This document shows positions 17,054-26,727 of a stretch of 64,000 nt of DNA, piece after piece. The position numbers were made by a program, and so were the translations under genes. Position 1 is the stretch's first letter, and each line of letters starts with the position of its first letter. Below the pieces are notes generated by a model. It was given only the letters and a program-made list of their open reading frames with translations, had not been told where the DNA came from and made no database searches. Origin of the DNA: Acidobacteriota bacterium (GTDB lineage: Bacteria > Acidobacteriota > Terriglobia > Acidiferrales > UBA7541); the NCBI GenBank assembly GCA_021832085.1, contig JAKBLM010000019.1, positions 1-64,000 on the forward strand, read 5' to 3'.

Positions 17054-19117
17054 ATGGAATCCCACAACCCAATCGTGCCGGATCGTTCCCTCGAGGAACC
17101 GGCCTCACTAGAAGACACTTCTTCGGCTTCGGTTGCGCAGCCTGCACTCGAGCCGGAAGCAACGCCCGCGGCGAAGCCGGAGCAAACGCTCCAGCAGACC
17201 CCTGCGCCGGAAGCAACGGCGGAGGCGACACCCGGGCCAGAATCCACGCCAGAAGCAACTGCGGAGGCAGCGCTGGAGCAGACGCCTGCGCCGGAAGTGG
17301 CGGCAGAGACGACTCCGGAATCGGCTGCGCCGCCGTTGTCCGACGAGCCGGGCGGTGAACCTGCGCTCGAAGCGGCAGCCGGCGAACCGACTGCTGCGGT
17401 CGCGGAAACAGCGGAGACAGCTGAATCGCCGGTGGCGATGGAAGAGCTGCTCGAACAATACAACCAGTCACATCAGGCGCCGACGGAAGGCGAGATCTTC
17501 GAAGGCCGTGTGATTGAGGTGACCGACCTCGGCGTCGTGGTCGATATTGGCGGCAAGGCTGAGGGGCTTGTGCCGGCACAGGAATTCGTCGCCGTGGGCG
17601 GCGTGATTCCGTTCGAGCCGGGGCAGACGATCGAAGTGCAGTCGGTGGACCAGGAGAAGGAGGGCTATCTGCTGCTCTCCTACCTGCGCGCCCACCGCCG
17701 GCGTGTCTGGGACGAATTGGAACGCGCCTATCGGTCGCACGAAGCGGTGCAGGGCCGGGTGGTGGAACGGATCAAAGGCGGGCTGGTGGTAGACATCGGC
17801 GTGCGCGCGTTCCTGCCAGCTTCGCATGCGGACCTGCGGCAGGTGCAGGACCTGGAATCGTGGATCGGGCAGGAAGTAGTCTGCCTGGTGCTGAAGATGA
17901 ACCGGAAGCGGGGCAACGTGGTGGTGAGCCGCCGGGCCCTGCTGGAACAGGAACTCTCGGCGCAGCGGCAGCAGCTGCTCGAAACGCTGCAGGTCGATTC
18001 GGTGGTGACCGGGAAGGTGAAGAGCATCACCGACTACGGCGTCTTTGTGGATCTGGGTGGGCTCGACGGACTGATTCACATCACCGATCTGGCCTGGACG
18101 CGGGTGAAGAACCCGGCCGAAGTAGTCGCGCTCGGCGAAGACATCCAGGTCAAAGTACTCAAGTTCGACCGGGAAAAGATGAGGGTTTCGCTGGGCCGCA
18201 AGCAGTTGGAGCCCGATCCCTGGGAATACGTGCTTGAAAAATATCCTGTGGGCACGCGGTTGCACGGGACCGTTGTCGGTATCACCGATTACGGCGCTTT
18301 TGTCGAACTCGAGCCGGGTGTCGAAGGGCTGGTGCATGTCAGCGAAATGACGTGGTCGCGCCGGATGCGGCATCCCTCGAAGATCGTCTCGCTCGGCGAC
18401 CTGGTCGAGGTGGTCGTGCTGGATCTGAAGCCGGAATCGCGGCGCATCTCCCTGGGGCTGAAACAGACGCTGCCCGATCCGTGGGAAACCGTGATGCAGA
18501 AGTATCCGGTTGGGACGGTGGTGGCCGGCCGCGTGCGCAATCTGACCGATTTCGGCGCGTTCGTCGAACTCGAAGAGGGCGTTGACGGGCTGATCCATGT
18601 GAGCGACATCAGCTGGACCGAGCGCGTGCAGAATCCCGGCGAGAAGTTCAAGAAGGGCGACCTGGTGCAGGCCAAGGTGCTGAAGATCGACACCGATCAG
18701 CGCCGGATTTCGCTCGGCATCAAACAAATGAACGACATCTGGGGCACCTGGTTTGCCTCTCACCAATTGCACGAAATCGTGCGCGGCAAGGTGGCGCGAC
18801 TGACGCCGTTCGGGGCCTTCGTCGAGCTGGAGGAAGGCATCGAGGGTCTCTGCCACATCTCCGAGGTGGAAGACCGCCGGGGCGGTGGCAAGGACGACAA
18901 GGAGCGCCAGGCACGCCTGGCAGCGGTGCTCGAGCCCGGAAAAGAATACGATTTCAAAATCGTCAAGATCGACCAGGAACAGCACCGCATCGGTCTCAGC
19001 CTGCGCGGCGCGCAGAAACACGACGAGCGCAAGACCATCGAGGCTTACCGCTCGTCGGGATCTTCGCCCAGGGCGACGATTGCAGATGCCATTCTTGCCA
19101 AGCGCGGCTCGCTCTGA
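17054..19117 (+). CDS. rpsA: Ribosomal protein S1 with long acidic N-terminus
   Basis: 687 residues, against about 557 in E. coli. Six S1 RNA-binding domains run from about residue 145 to 670; domains 3-5 are the most regular, each with the D-Y/F-G-V/A-F-V pattern (ITDYGVFVDL, ITDYGAFVEL, LTDFGAFVEL). The first 130 residues are low-complexity Glu/Ala/Pro/Thr and make up the extra length. S1 binds mRNA and helps 30S initiation. It is followed 41 bases later by an HU/IHF gene, the same order as rpsA-ihfB in E. coli. Confidence 0.93.
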   Translation: MESHNPIVPDRSLEEPASLEDTSSASVAQPALEPEATPAAKPEQTLQQTPAPEATAEATPGPESTPEATAEAALEQTPAPEVAAETTPESAAPPLSDEPGGEPALEAAAGEPTAAVAETAETAESPVAMEELLEQYNQSHQAPTEGEIFEGRVIEVTDLGVVVDIGGKAEGLVPAQEFVAVGGVIPFEPGQTIEVQSVDQEKEGYLLLSYLRAHRRRVWDELERAYRSHEAVQGRVVERIKGGLVVDIGVRAFLPASHADLRQVQDLESWIGQEVVCLVLKMNRKRGNVVVSRRALLEQELSAQRQQLLETLQVDSVVTGKVKSITDYGVFVDLGGLDGLIHITDLAWTRVKNPAEVVALGEDIQVKVLKFDREKMRVSLGRKQLEPDPWEYVLEKYPVGTRLHGTVVGITDYGAFVELEPGVEGLVHVSEMTWSRRMRHPSKIVSLGDLVEVVVLDLKPESRRISLGLKQTLPDPWETVMQKYPVGTVVAGRVRNLTDFGAFVELEEGVDGLIHVSDISWTERVQNPGEKFKKGDLVQAKVLKIDTDQRRISLGIKQMNDIWGTWFASHQLHEIVRGKVARLTPFGAFVELEEGIEGLCHISEVEDRRGGGKDDKERQARLAAVLEPGKEYDFKIVKIDQEQHRIGLSLRGAQKHDERKTIEAYRSSGSSPRATIADAILAKRGSL

Positions 19118-19158
19118 TCTGATTTCCGGAGCGCCGGCGCTCGGAGACGGAACCGAAC

Positions 19159-19524
19159 ATGGCCGAAACGACAGTCACGAAAGCCGACTTGGTGGAAGAA
19201 GTCACCCAGGCGACCCAGCTGACGCGGAACGACTCGGAAGAGGCCGTCGAAACCATCTTTGAGAGCATCATCGGCGCGCTGCAGAAGGGCGAGAAGATCG
19301 AGATCCGCGGGTTCGGGAGTTTCCGAACGCGGCAGCGGCGCGCCCGCGTAGGCCGCAACCCGAAGACGGGCGCCCGCGTCGAAGTGCCGCCCAAGCGCGT
19401 TCCCTTTTTCAAGCCCAGCCGGGAATTGAAGGAATACGTCAACAGCGGGGCCCCGAGCGCCGAGCCGATGGCGCCTGCCAAGACCTCCCCGCCGCCGACT
19501 TCGACCGAGCCCGGTCCCGCCTGA
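19159..19524 (+). CDS. HU/IHF-family DNA-bending protein
   Basis: 121 residues. The core (about 5-95) shows the family signature: KADLVEEV at the N-terminus, GEKIEIRGFGSFRTRQR and GRNPKTGARVEVPPKRVPFFKPSRELKE. The arm residues RNPKTG and the Pro that intercalates DNA are present. A Pro/Ala/Ser-rich tail of about 25 residues is extra. Adjacency to rpsA resembles ihfB, but the alpha/beta subunit type cannot be settled from sequence alone. Confidence 0.92.
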   Translation: MAETTVTKADLVEEVTQATQLTRNDSEEAVETIFESIIGALQKGEKIEIRGFGSFRTRQRRARVGRNPKTGARVEVPPKRVPFFKPSRELKEYVNSGAPSAEPMAPAKTSPPPTSTEPGPA

Positions 19525-19551
19525 GCCATTTTCCCGTGGAATTCGGGTGCG

Positions 19552-20043
19552 ATGGATTATCTCTGGACCCCTTGGCGATACCGTTACGTCTCACAAGCGG
19601 GCCGCGAAAGCGGCTGCATCTTCTGTCAGGCCGCCGAACTTGGTGACGATTCCCGGGCGCTGATCGTTTATCGCGGCCGCAAGAATTTCATCATCCTCAA
19701 CCTGTACCCCTACACGACCGGGCATTCGATGGTGGTGCCCTACGCCCACGTTGCCGATCTTGTCGAGTGCGACGACGAGACACTCGAGGAGATGATGAGA
19801 CTGGCGCGGCGGCTGCGGTTGGCGTTCGGAGAGCTCTACCATCCGCAAGGCTACAACGTGGGGATGAACTTGGGGCACGCGGCCGGCGCGGGCGTGGCCG
19901 AACACCTGCATCTGCACGTGCTGCCCCGCTGGACCGGGGACACGAATTTCATGACCACCATTGGCGAAACGCGGTTGCAGCCCGAAGACCTTGCCGTTAC
20001 CTACGACCGGCTGCATCGCGCGCTGAGGGAAACGAACCCGTAG
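19552..20043 (+). CDS. HIT-family nucleotide hydrolase/transferase
   Basis: 163 residues. The histidine triad is HLHLHVLPRW with the nucleophilic histidine in the centre. An N-terminal CIFC pair probably contributes to a zinc site. The start MDYLWTPWRYRYV is typical of the bacterial Ap4A-phosphorylase-like HIT branch, which acts on dinucleoside polyphosphates or AMP adducts. It begins 28 bases after the HU-like gene and may share its transcript. The natural substrate is not predictable. Confidence 0.88.
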   Translation: MDYLWTPWRYRYVSQAGRESGCIFCQAAELGDDSRALIVYRGRKNFIILNLYPYTTGHSMVVPYAHVADLVECDDETLEEMMRLARRLRLAFGELYHPQGYNVGMNLGHAAGAGVAEHLHLHVLPRWTGDTNFMTTIGETRLQPEDLAVTYDRLHRALRETNP

Positions 20044-20132
20044 CCCCTCGGGCCTCACGGGACGTAGAATTCCCTCTTCCGGCTTCCGATGACGCGACGG
20101 GAACCGGAACGCCCACTTCCACGGAGGACCCA

Positions 20133-21281
20133 TTGAACCTGGAACTCACCGAAGAACAAGAACTGCTCCGGCGGACGGTCCGCGAATTTGCCGAGTCGGA
20201 GGTGAAACCGCTGGCGCGGGAGATCGACGAAACCGGCCGGTTTCCGCGCGAGACCTTTGCCAAGGCGGCCGAGCTAGGGCTGACCGGCGTCGCGTTTCCC
20301 GAGCAGGCCGGCGGCGCGGGCTTCGACCACATCGCATACACGATCGTCATCGAGGAGATTTCGCGGGCCTGTGCCTCGACCGGCGTAATCCTCTCGGTGC
20401 AAAACTCGCTCTATTGCGATCCGGTCTACCGGTACGGCACCGAGGAGCAGAAGAAGAAATTCCTGTTGCCCTTTGCGCGCGGGGAAAAGATCGGCTGCTA
20501 CGCGCTCACCGAGCCGCAGGCCGGCTCGAATGCCGCCGCGCTCACCACGCGCGCCGTGCTCAAAGGTGACCGCTACATCGTCAACGGCACGAAGGCGTGG
20601 ATCACTAACGGCGCGGTGGCCGACGCGGCAGTCGTCTACGTCAACACCGATCCGGCCAAGGGCGAAAAGGGCATTACCGCACTGGTCGTCGAAAAAGGTA
20701 CGCCCGGTTTCCAGGTGGGCAAGGAAGAGAAAAAGCTCGGTGTGCACGCCTCAGCCTGCTCGGAACTTTCCTTCACCGACTGCGAGGTGCCCGTGGCCAA
20801 TCGGCTTGGCAAGGATGGCGAGGGCTACAAGGTCGCCCTCTCGACGCTCGACGGCGGCCGGATCGGCATTGCTGCGCAGGCCGTCGGCATCGCGCAAGGC
20901 GCCTTCGAAGCCGCTCTCGACTACGCGAAACAGCGCAAGGCTTTCGGTCACCCGATCGCCGATTTCCAGGCGATCCAGTTCATGCTCGCCGACATGGCCA
21001 CTGAAATCGACGCCGCGCGGCTGCTCACCCGGCGCGCCGCATGGAAAGAGGATTCCGGCGCCCGGTTCAGCATGGAGGCGTCGATCGCCAAGCTCTTCGC
21101 CAGCGAAATGGCCACGCGTGTCACGCACAAGGCCATTCAAATTCACGGCGGCTACGGCTACAGCCGCGAATATCCGGTCGAGCGCGCCTATCGCGACGCG
21201 CGGATCACGGAGATCTACGAAGGCACCAGCGAGATCCAACGGCTCGTCATCGCCGCCTGGGCGCTGAAATCGTATTCGTAG
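20133..21281 (+). CDS. Acyl-CoA dehydrogenase
   Basis: 382 residues from a TTG start with GGAGG five bases upstream; the reading frame stays open further upstream but has no signal there. The FAD-dependent fold is complete: an N-terminal helical domain, the ALTEPQAGSNA and WITNG signatures in the beta domain, and the C-terminal helical domain with IHGGYGY and the catalytic Glu in YEGTSEIQRL. The placement of this Glu fits short-chain or butyryl-CoA dehydrogenases. It catalyses the first step of fatty acyl-CoA oxidation; no ETF or thiolase gene is nearby. Confidence 0.94.
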   Translation: MNLELTEEQELLRRTVREFAESEVKPLAREIDETGRFPRETFAKAAELGLTGVAFPEQAGGAGFDHIAYTIVIEEISRACASTGVILSVQNSLYCDPVYRYGTEEQKKKFLLPFARGEKIGCYALTEPQAGSNAAALTTRAVLKGDRYIVNGTKAWITNGAVADAAVVYVNTDPAKGEKGITALVVEKGTPGFQVGKEEKKLGVHASACSELSFTDCEVPVANRLGKDGEGYKVALSTLDGGRIGIAAQAVGIAQGAFEAALDYAKQRKAFGHPIADFQAIQFMLADMATEIDAARLLTRRAAWKEDSGARFSMEASIAKLFASEMATRVTHKAIQIHGGYGYSREYPVERAYRDARITEIYEGTSEIQRLVIAAWALKSYS

Positions 21282-21326
21282 CGGCCCGGCGGGCGACAAG
21301 ATTCCTCCCGCGGTATATTGGGAGAA

Positions 21327-22544
21327 ATGCTTCCCCTCGACCAGTCCGTCGAGTTCGATCCCGCGCGTGACATGCAATTTTTCGCGGCGCTGCCGCCGCG
21401 CCCGGCAGTCTATCGAATCGAGCCGCGCACCGAAGGCGCACGTCCCTATCTGCGCTGCACCGCCGACTTGCGCCGCTCCTGCCGGCGCGTGCTCGCTCCG
21501 CCCAAGCCGGAGGAACAGACGAGCGGTAACGCCGCAGCGGCTCTGCAGGCGAACCGGCGGCCGCGGCTGAATCTGCGGGATGTGGCCGCGCGCGTGCGCT
21601 ACCGGCTTACCGGCTCGGCGTTCGAAGAAATGCTGGTTCTCTACCAGCAGGCGCGCGAACTGTTTCCTGATAGCTACCGCGCGCGATTGCGGCTGGCGCC
21701 GCCGGCGCTGCTGAAAATCAATCTCGCCAATCCCTATCCGCGCTGCTACGTGGCCCAGCGCCTGCTCGACGACGAAGGCTTCTACCTGGGGCCGTTTCCG
21801 AGCCGGCGCGCGGCCGAGGAGTTCGCCAAGCAGTTCCTGGCCCTGTTCAAGATTCGCCGCTGCCACATCAAGATCCGGCGCGATCCGAATTTCCCGGGCT
21901 GCATCTATTCGGAAATGAAGATGTGCCTGGCGCCGTGCTTCGCCGGCTGCACGAAGCCGGAATACGACGCGGAGGTGGCGCGGGTCGAAGAGTTTCTCTC
22001 CTCGCGCGGCGAGTCGCTCGAGACAGAGCTCGAAGCGGAGCGCGATCGCGCCGCGGGCGCCGAGGATTTCGAGCGCGCGGCCACAATCCACAAGAAACGT
22101 GAAAAGGTCAGCGGCATCCTGCGGCATCTGCCGGAACTGGCTCACCGGCTCGATCGGCTACACGCGGTCGTCCTGCAGCCGGCGGCAGCCGAAGGGGCGG
22201 TTGCGGTGTTTCGCGTGCGTGGCGGCGGGATTGCCGAACCGTTCCTGGTGAATTTCCGCGAGCTTTCGGCCCAGCCGCGCTCGGTGGAAACGATTTTGCG
22301 GGAATATCTCGAGGGCGGCGCGACAGAGGAAAGCGACGCCGGTCCACTCGCCGACCATCTCTCGTTGCTGGCGCGCTGGTATTATTCGAAGCCGCGCACG
22401 GGAGAAATCTTCTTTCCCGAAGGAGCCTCGGGCGCCGCATGGCCCTACCGGCGCATCATCCGTGGCTGCGCACGGGTGCTCGGGCCTCAGGCGCTCCTGC
22501 CGCCCGGGCCTTCGGCCGCGCGCTCGGCCGGCGACGCCACCTGA
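21327..22544 (+). CDS. UvrC-like protein lacking the C-terminal nuclease
   Basis: 405 residues, about two thirds of UvrC. The N-terminal GIY-YIG region is degenerate: PAVYRIEP replaces the GIY strand and PYLRCTADLRR the YIG strand. The central region keeps the UvrC cysteines C-x12-C-x7-C-x3-C in the segment running from RRC to CLAPC, the pattern known to hold a 4Fe-4S cluster in UvrC. A UVR-like helical motif follows (RAAGAEDFERAATIHKKR). The RNase H-like C-terminal nuclease is absent. ATG 21327 has GGGAG only two bases away; TTG 21318 is an alternative. Role in repair is plausible but a non-nuclease function should be considered. Confidence 0.8.
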   Translation: MLPLDQSVEFDPARDMQFFAALPPRPAVYRIEPRTEGARPYLRCTADLRRSCRRVLAPPKPEEQTSGNAAAALQANRRPRLNLRDVAARVRYRLTGSAFEEMLVLYQQARELFPDSYRARLRLAPPALLKINLANPYPRCYVAQRLLDDEGFYLGPFPSRRAAEEFAKQFLALFKIRRCHIKIRRDPNFPGCIYSEMKMCLAPCFAGCTKPEYDAEVARVEEFLSSRGESLETELEAERDRAAGAEDFERAATIHKKREKVSGILRHLPELAHRLDRLHAVVLQPAAAEGAVAVFRVRGGGIAEPFLVNFRELSAQPRSVETILREYLEGGATEESDAGPLADHLSLLARWYYSKPRTGEIFFPEGASGAAWPYRRIIRGCARVLGPQALLPPGPSAARSAGDAT

Positions 22545-22649
22545 AGCAAATTCCCGGAGAGTGTTACGGAATGCCCTTTTGGCTGCGCCAATACGCCACG
22601 CGGAGCGGCGACAGCATTGCGCCGGAAATATATCGGTCGCGGAACGCCG

Positions 22650-23327
22650 CTATTCGGCGGGACTGGCGTGGACAGGCGAGGGCCAATCAGGATGGCGCTC
22701 GGTCATCCAGGCGCGGACGGCTTCGCCGACGGATTCGAGTTTCCCGGTGAAAAAATGGTCGACGCCGGGAACGACGACGAGGCGTTTCGGCTCGGGAAGC
22801 GAAGCTACCAACTCCCTCACCTTGTCGACATCTCCGTACTGATCTTCCGAGCCCTGGAGGAAGAGCCGAGGCTTGGTGCAGCTTGCGAGAAAGCCGAGAT
22901 CGTTTCGGTTCACCGGCAAGCCCAGGCCGATCAACTCGCTCACGCGGTTGTCCCGGCAACCGACTTGAACGCCGACTACCATCCCGAAGCTGAAGCCGGC
23001 GAGGACGATCGGCTTCCCCGGGAATTTCAGGGCCAGCCAATCGAGCGCAGCGCCGACGTCGCCCTGTTCTCCGCGGCCTTCGTCGTGCAGTCCTTCGCTC
23101 AGGCCCGCGCCGCGGAAATTGAAACGCAGCACCGGCAGGCCAAGATCGTGCAGCGCGCGAGCCACCTGGAAGACGACCTTGTTGTGCATCGTGCCGCCGA
23201 AGAGCGGATGCGGATGGCAGACGAGCGCGGCCATTGGCGGCTCAGGCTCGGCGACCGTCCAATACATCGCCTCGAGGCGCCCGGCCGGGCCGGCCAGGAA
23301 CAAACGGTGGTGATAAACATTGCCCAT
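22650..23327 (-). CDS. Alpha/beta hydrolase
   Basis: 225 residues from ATG 23327. The nucleophile elbow is GFSFG, and the oxyanion-side motif CHPHPLFGGTMHNK is typical of the small dienelactone-hydrolase-like group found widely in bacteria. The acid lies near GSEDQYG and the histidine in VPGVDHFF. No signal peptide, so cytosolic. It is convergent with the UvrC-like gene and runs the same way as the DUF169 gene upstream. The substrate is unknown. Confidence 0.85.
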   Translation of the reverse strand: MGNVYHHRLFLAGPAGRLEAMYWTVAEPEPPMAALVCHPHPLFGGTMHNKVVFQVARALHDLGLPVLRFNFRGAGLSEGLHDEGRGEQGDVGAALDWLALKFPGKPIVLAGFSFGMVVGVQVGCRDNRVSELIGLGLPVNRNDLGFLASCTKPRLFLQGSEDQYGDVDKVRELVASLPEPKRLVVVPGVDHFFTGKLESVGEAVRAWMTERHPDWPSPVHASPAE

Positions 23328-23401
23328 TCGTGTGATTCCCAATTTTGGAGCGCAACTTCAGCGGGCGCGGCTTCCGCCCGCGATGCCGGGCTCGCCTGGC
23401 G

Positions 23402-24112
23402 TTATTCAGTCGCCAATTGCTTGCGCCGGCCCTGGTGAAATTCGGCCAGCTTGGCATTGGCAGAGATAATGGTAGAAAGCTCCCCGGCGATTTTCTCCAG
23501 TTCCTTGCCCGGAAAGGCGACGTACAGCTCATCCTCGCCCACGCCCGTGTATACGCGATTGCCGATGCAGCCGGAGCTGACGACGAAATTGCCGGCCAGC
23601 GCCGCCGGCAGCACGATGCAGGTGGGACGCCCGAGCATCGGAATTCCCGCACTCACGCCGACACGCGCTGCCGATTCCTGCAGCAGCATCAGCTTGCCGG
23701 GCCGGCCGGCGAAAAGCACAACGTCCGGATCGAGCGGCGCATCGGCCAGCGGCGCGTAGATCACCACGGCGGGCGGCCGCGGCAGGCGCGGAATCGCGGG
23801 GACCTCCTCCATTTTCAGATAGCCGATGCCGGTCATGAAGGAAAGCGTCTGGTCGAGTTCCGAGGTGCGGGCATCGGGAAGCGCCAGGTTGTGCGTGTAG
23901 CTGCCGATGGCGCAGTTGTAATGGTCGCCTGGCACGGTATAGAAGGTGCGGCCCGCCGCAGCCAACCGCCAAAAACTGCAACCGGAGGGCTCGCTGCCGG
24001 AGAATTTGGCGACACCGGCGGGGGCCGATTGGCGGAAGCTGATGGCGACCGGCCGGCGCTCGAAATTCAGCGCCTGACGGAACTGCTCTTCAGTATTGCG
24101 ATAGTCTGGCAA
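23402..24112 (-). CDS. DUF169 protein
   Basis: 236 residues from TTG 24112, chosen because AGGAG lies seven bases upstream. The sequence matches the DUF169 family of uncharacterised proteins: conserved Cys in SGCSFW, the NCAIGSYTHNL block, PTCIVLPAAL and the GCIGNRVYTG stretch. Four conserved cysteines suggest metal or cofactor binding, but no activity is established for the family. It lies 60 bases before the hydrolase gene and is probably co-transcribed with it. Confidence 0.8.
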   Translation of the reverse strand: MPDYRNTEEQFRQALNFERRPVAISFRQSAPAGVAKFSGSEPSGCSFWRLAAAGRTFYTVPGDHYNCAIGSYTHNLALPDARTSELDQTLSFMTGIGYLKMEEVPAIPRLPRPPAVVIYAPLADAPLDPDVVLFAGRPGKLMLLQESAARVGVSAGIPMLGRPTCIVLPAALAGNFVVSSGCIGNRVYTGVGEDELYVAFPGKELEKIAGELSTIISANAKLAEFHQGRRKQLATE

Positions 24113-24229
24113 GGCTCGTCTCCTGGGAAGCAAGGAACATTCAAAAATCCATCCTAACGGCAGGCGACGGAAAAGGACAAACAGGCGGCAAATTGCGGCA
24201 CGCAGAAAGGAAGCTCTCAGGAATTCGCC

Positions 24230-24252
24230 GGGGACTCTTCTAAAATGTCCCC
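24230..24252 (+). other. Hairpin with short T-rich tail
   Basis: GGGGAC (24230-24235) pairs with GTCCCC (24247-24252) and TTTCTT follows on the plus strand. Both flanking genes read leftward, so no obvious transcript uses it as a terminator. Confidence 0.3.
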
Positions 24253-24350
24253 TTTCTTAGCGCATTAAAACTGCCCCCTCTTTGCGGACCGGTTGTGGCG
24301 CCAGCCCGGCAACTCTTACAGGCGGCGCTGCCCCTTCCTTGTCTGCGAGC

Positions 24351-24680
24351 CTATTGCACAAACAGGGGACCCGGCGCCTTCCATATGACCTGCCCTTCGG
24401 GGTTGTAGAGCTCCATGCTCGCCTGATCGGTGACGGGATTGACTCTGAAGCGGGCAAGCACTTTCCCGCCGGGGTTCGTGAGGTCGAGGCTTTGGGTCTT
24501 GACGATGTCGGCGCGCAGAACGGATTGTTTCGGGGAATGCCGTGGCTTCATCGCCATGGTCAAGGAAGAAGCAAAGACAAGCGCGAGTATCACCGTGCCG
24601 ATCTTCCAGCGGCGATTCTGGATTTCCAGTTTACGGACTTGCTCGCCAAGCGCGCGAAGGTCGCTGTCGTACGTTGTCAT
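24351..24680 (-). CDS. Small membrane-anchored protein, unknown
   Basis: 109 residues. A short charged helix (residues 7-25, heptad-like LGEQVRKLEIQNRRWK) precedes one transmembrane segment (27-43) and a 65-residue outer region rich in beta-type sequence (LRADIVKTQSLDLTNPGGKV, then ASMELYNPEGQVIW). AAGGAGGGAG sits just upstream of the ATG. No family is recognised. The repeated NPGGKV and NPEGQV turns suggest a small beta-repeat domain. Confidence 0.7.
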   Translation of the reverse strand: MTTYDSDLRALGEQVRKLEIQNRRWKIGTVILALVFASSLTMAMKPRHSPKQSVLRADIVKTQSLDLTNPGGKVLARFRVNPVTDQASMELYNPEGQVIWKAPGPLFVQ

Positions 24681-24816
24681 CGGTCTCCCTCCTTTCGGAT
24701 TGTGTCAACGGGCCTGGAAACTTGGATGCCGGCGGAGGTGCGCGTGTCTATCCCCGGCTTCTTCGCGCCGAGCGCCTCCCGGGCACGCAAGGAGAGGCAC
24801 CGGCTGCTGTGTGCGC

Positions 24817-24846
24817 TTGACGCATTCCGCGCGCGGCCAATAAAAT
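24817..24846 (+). promoter_or_regulatory. Candidate guaB promoter
   Basis: TTGACG (24817-24822), 18 bases, TAAAAT (24841-24846). Transcription near 24853 would give a leader of about 200 bases. Confidence 0.6.
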
Positions 24847-24891
24847 TGGAGTTTACTCATATGGTCGTTTCGATTCCCGGTTGAAAGGTCG

Positions 24892-24955
24892 AGCCCAGCG
24901 GAAAGCGCGCTGGGCTGTGGCATTTTCAGGGGTGAAAAGGCCGCAGTGGGGCCTT
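24892..24955 (+). promoter_or_regulatory. Structured guaB leader (two stem-loops)
   Basis: AGCCCAGCG (24892-24900) pairs perfectly with CGCTGGGCT (24908-24916) across a seven-base loop. A second stem AAGGCC (24937-24942) pairs with GGCCTT (24950-24955). Neither is followed by a long T-run, so classic attenuation is not obvious. No known purine riboswitch core is recognised. Confidence 0.5.
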
Positions 24956-25044
24956 GTTTCCGGGCACAAGGGCGCGCAAAGACGGACTCACCGGACGAGG
25001 CGACGAAGGGATTTGCACCGGAATGCCCACGGTGCGGGAAGTGA

Positions 25045-26511
<1,467 letters not shown>

Positions 26512-26516
26512 GCCGT

Positions 26517-26530
26517 CGAGGTCTTCCTCG
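26517..26530 (+). terminator. Small hairpin after guaB
   Basis: CGAGG (26517-26521) pairs with CCTCG (26526-26530) around TCTT, six bases past the stop codon. The tail AGTAATTGCTT is only partly T-rich, so the call is weak. Confidence 0.25.
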
Positions 26531-26711
26531 AGTAATTGCTTCCCGCGCAAGGACTTCACCGCGGAGGCTTCTTCTCCTTATGGTGACAACCTTCTAGTAC
26601 TGCCCAGGCAAATCCTCCTGGAGCACCGCATGCACGTGCAACTCAGTTCGGAATATGAGGCATCGCAAGTGATATGTGTCCAGAGGGGCCGCAAAGATGT
26701 GCCAAATAACT

Positions 26712-26727
26712 GGAAACGGAGGTTTCC
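26712..26727 (+). promoter_or_regulatory. Ribosome site held in a hairpin loop
   Basis: GGAAAC (26712-26717) and GTTTCC (26722-26727) form a perfect stem whose loop is GGAG, part of the GGAGG ribosome site. The stem ends exactly at the ATG. If it folds, it would place the start region under structural control. Confidence 0.5.

Noticed and set aside
17468..19021. 517-codon open frame opposite to rpsA
   Set aside because: Shadow of the six S1 domains; the repeats in it simply mirror the OB-fold repeats.
20751..22145. 464-codon leftward frame across the acyl-CoA dehydrogenase and UvrC-like genes
   Set aside because: Crosses two well-supported genes on the other strand and has no start signal.
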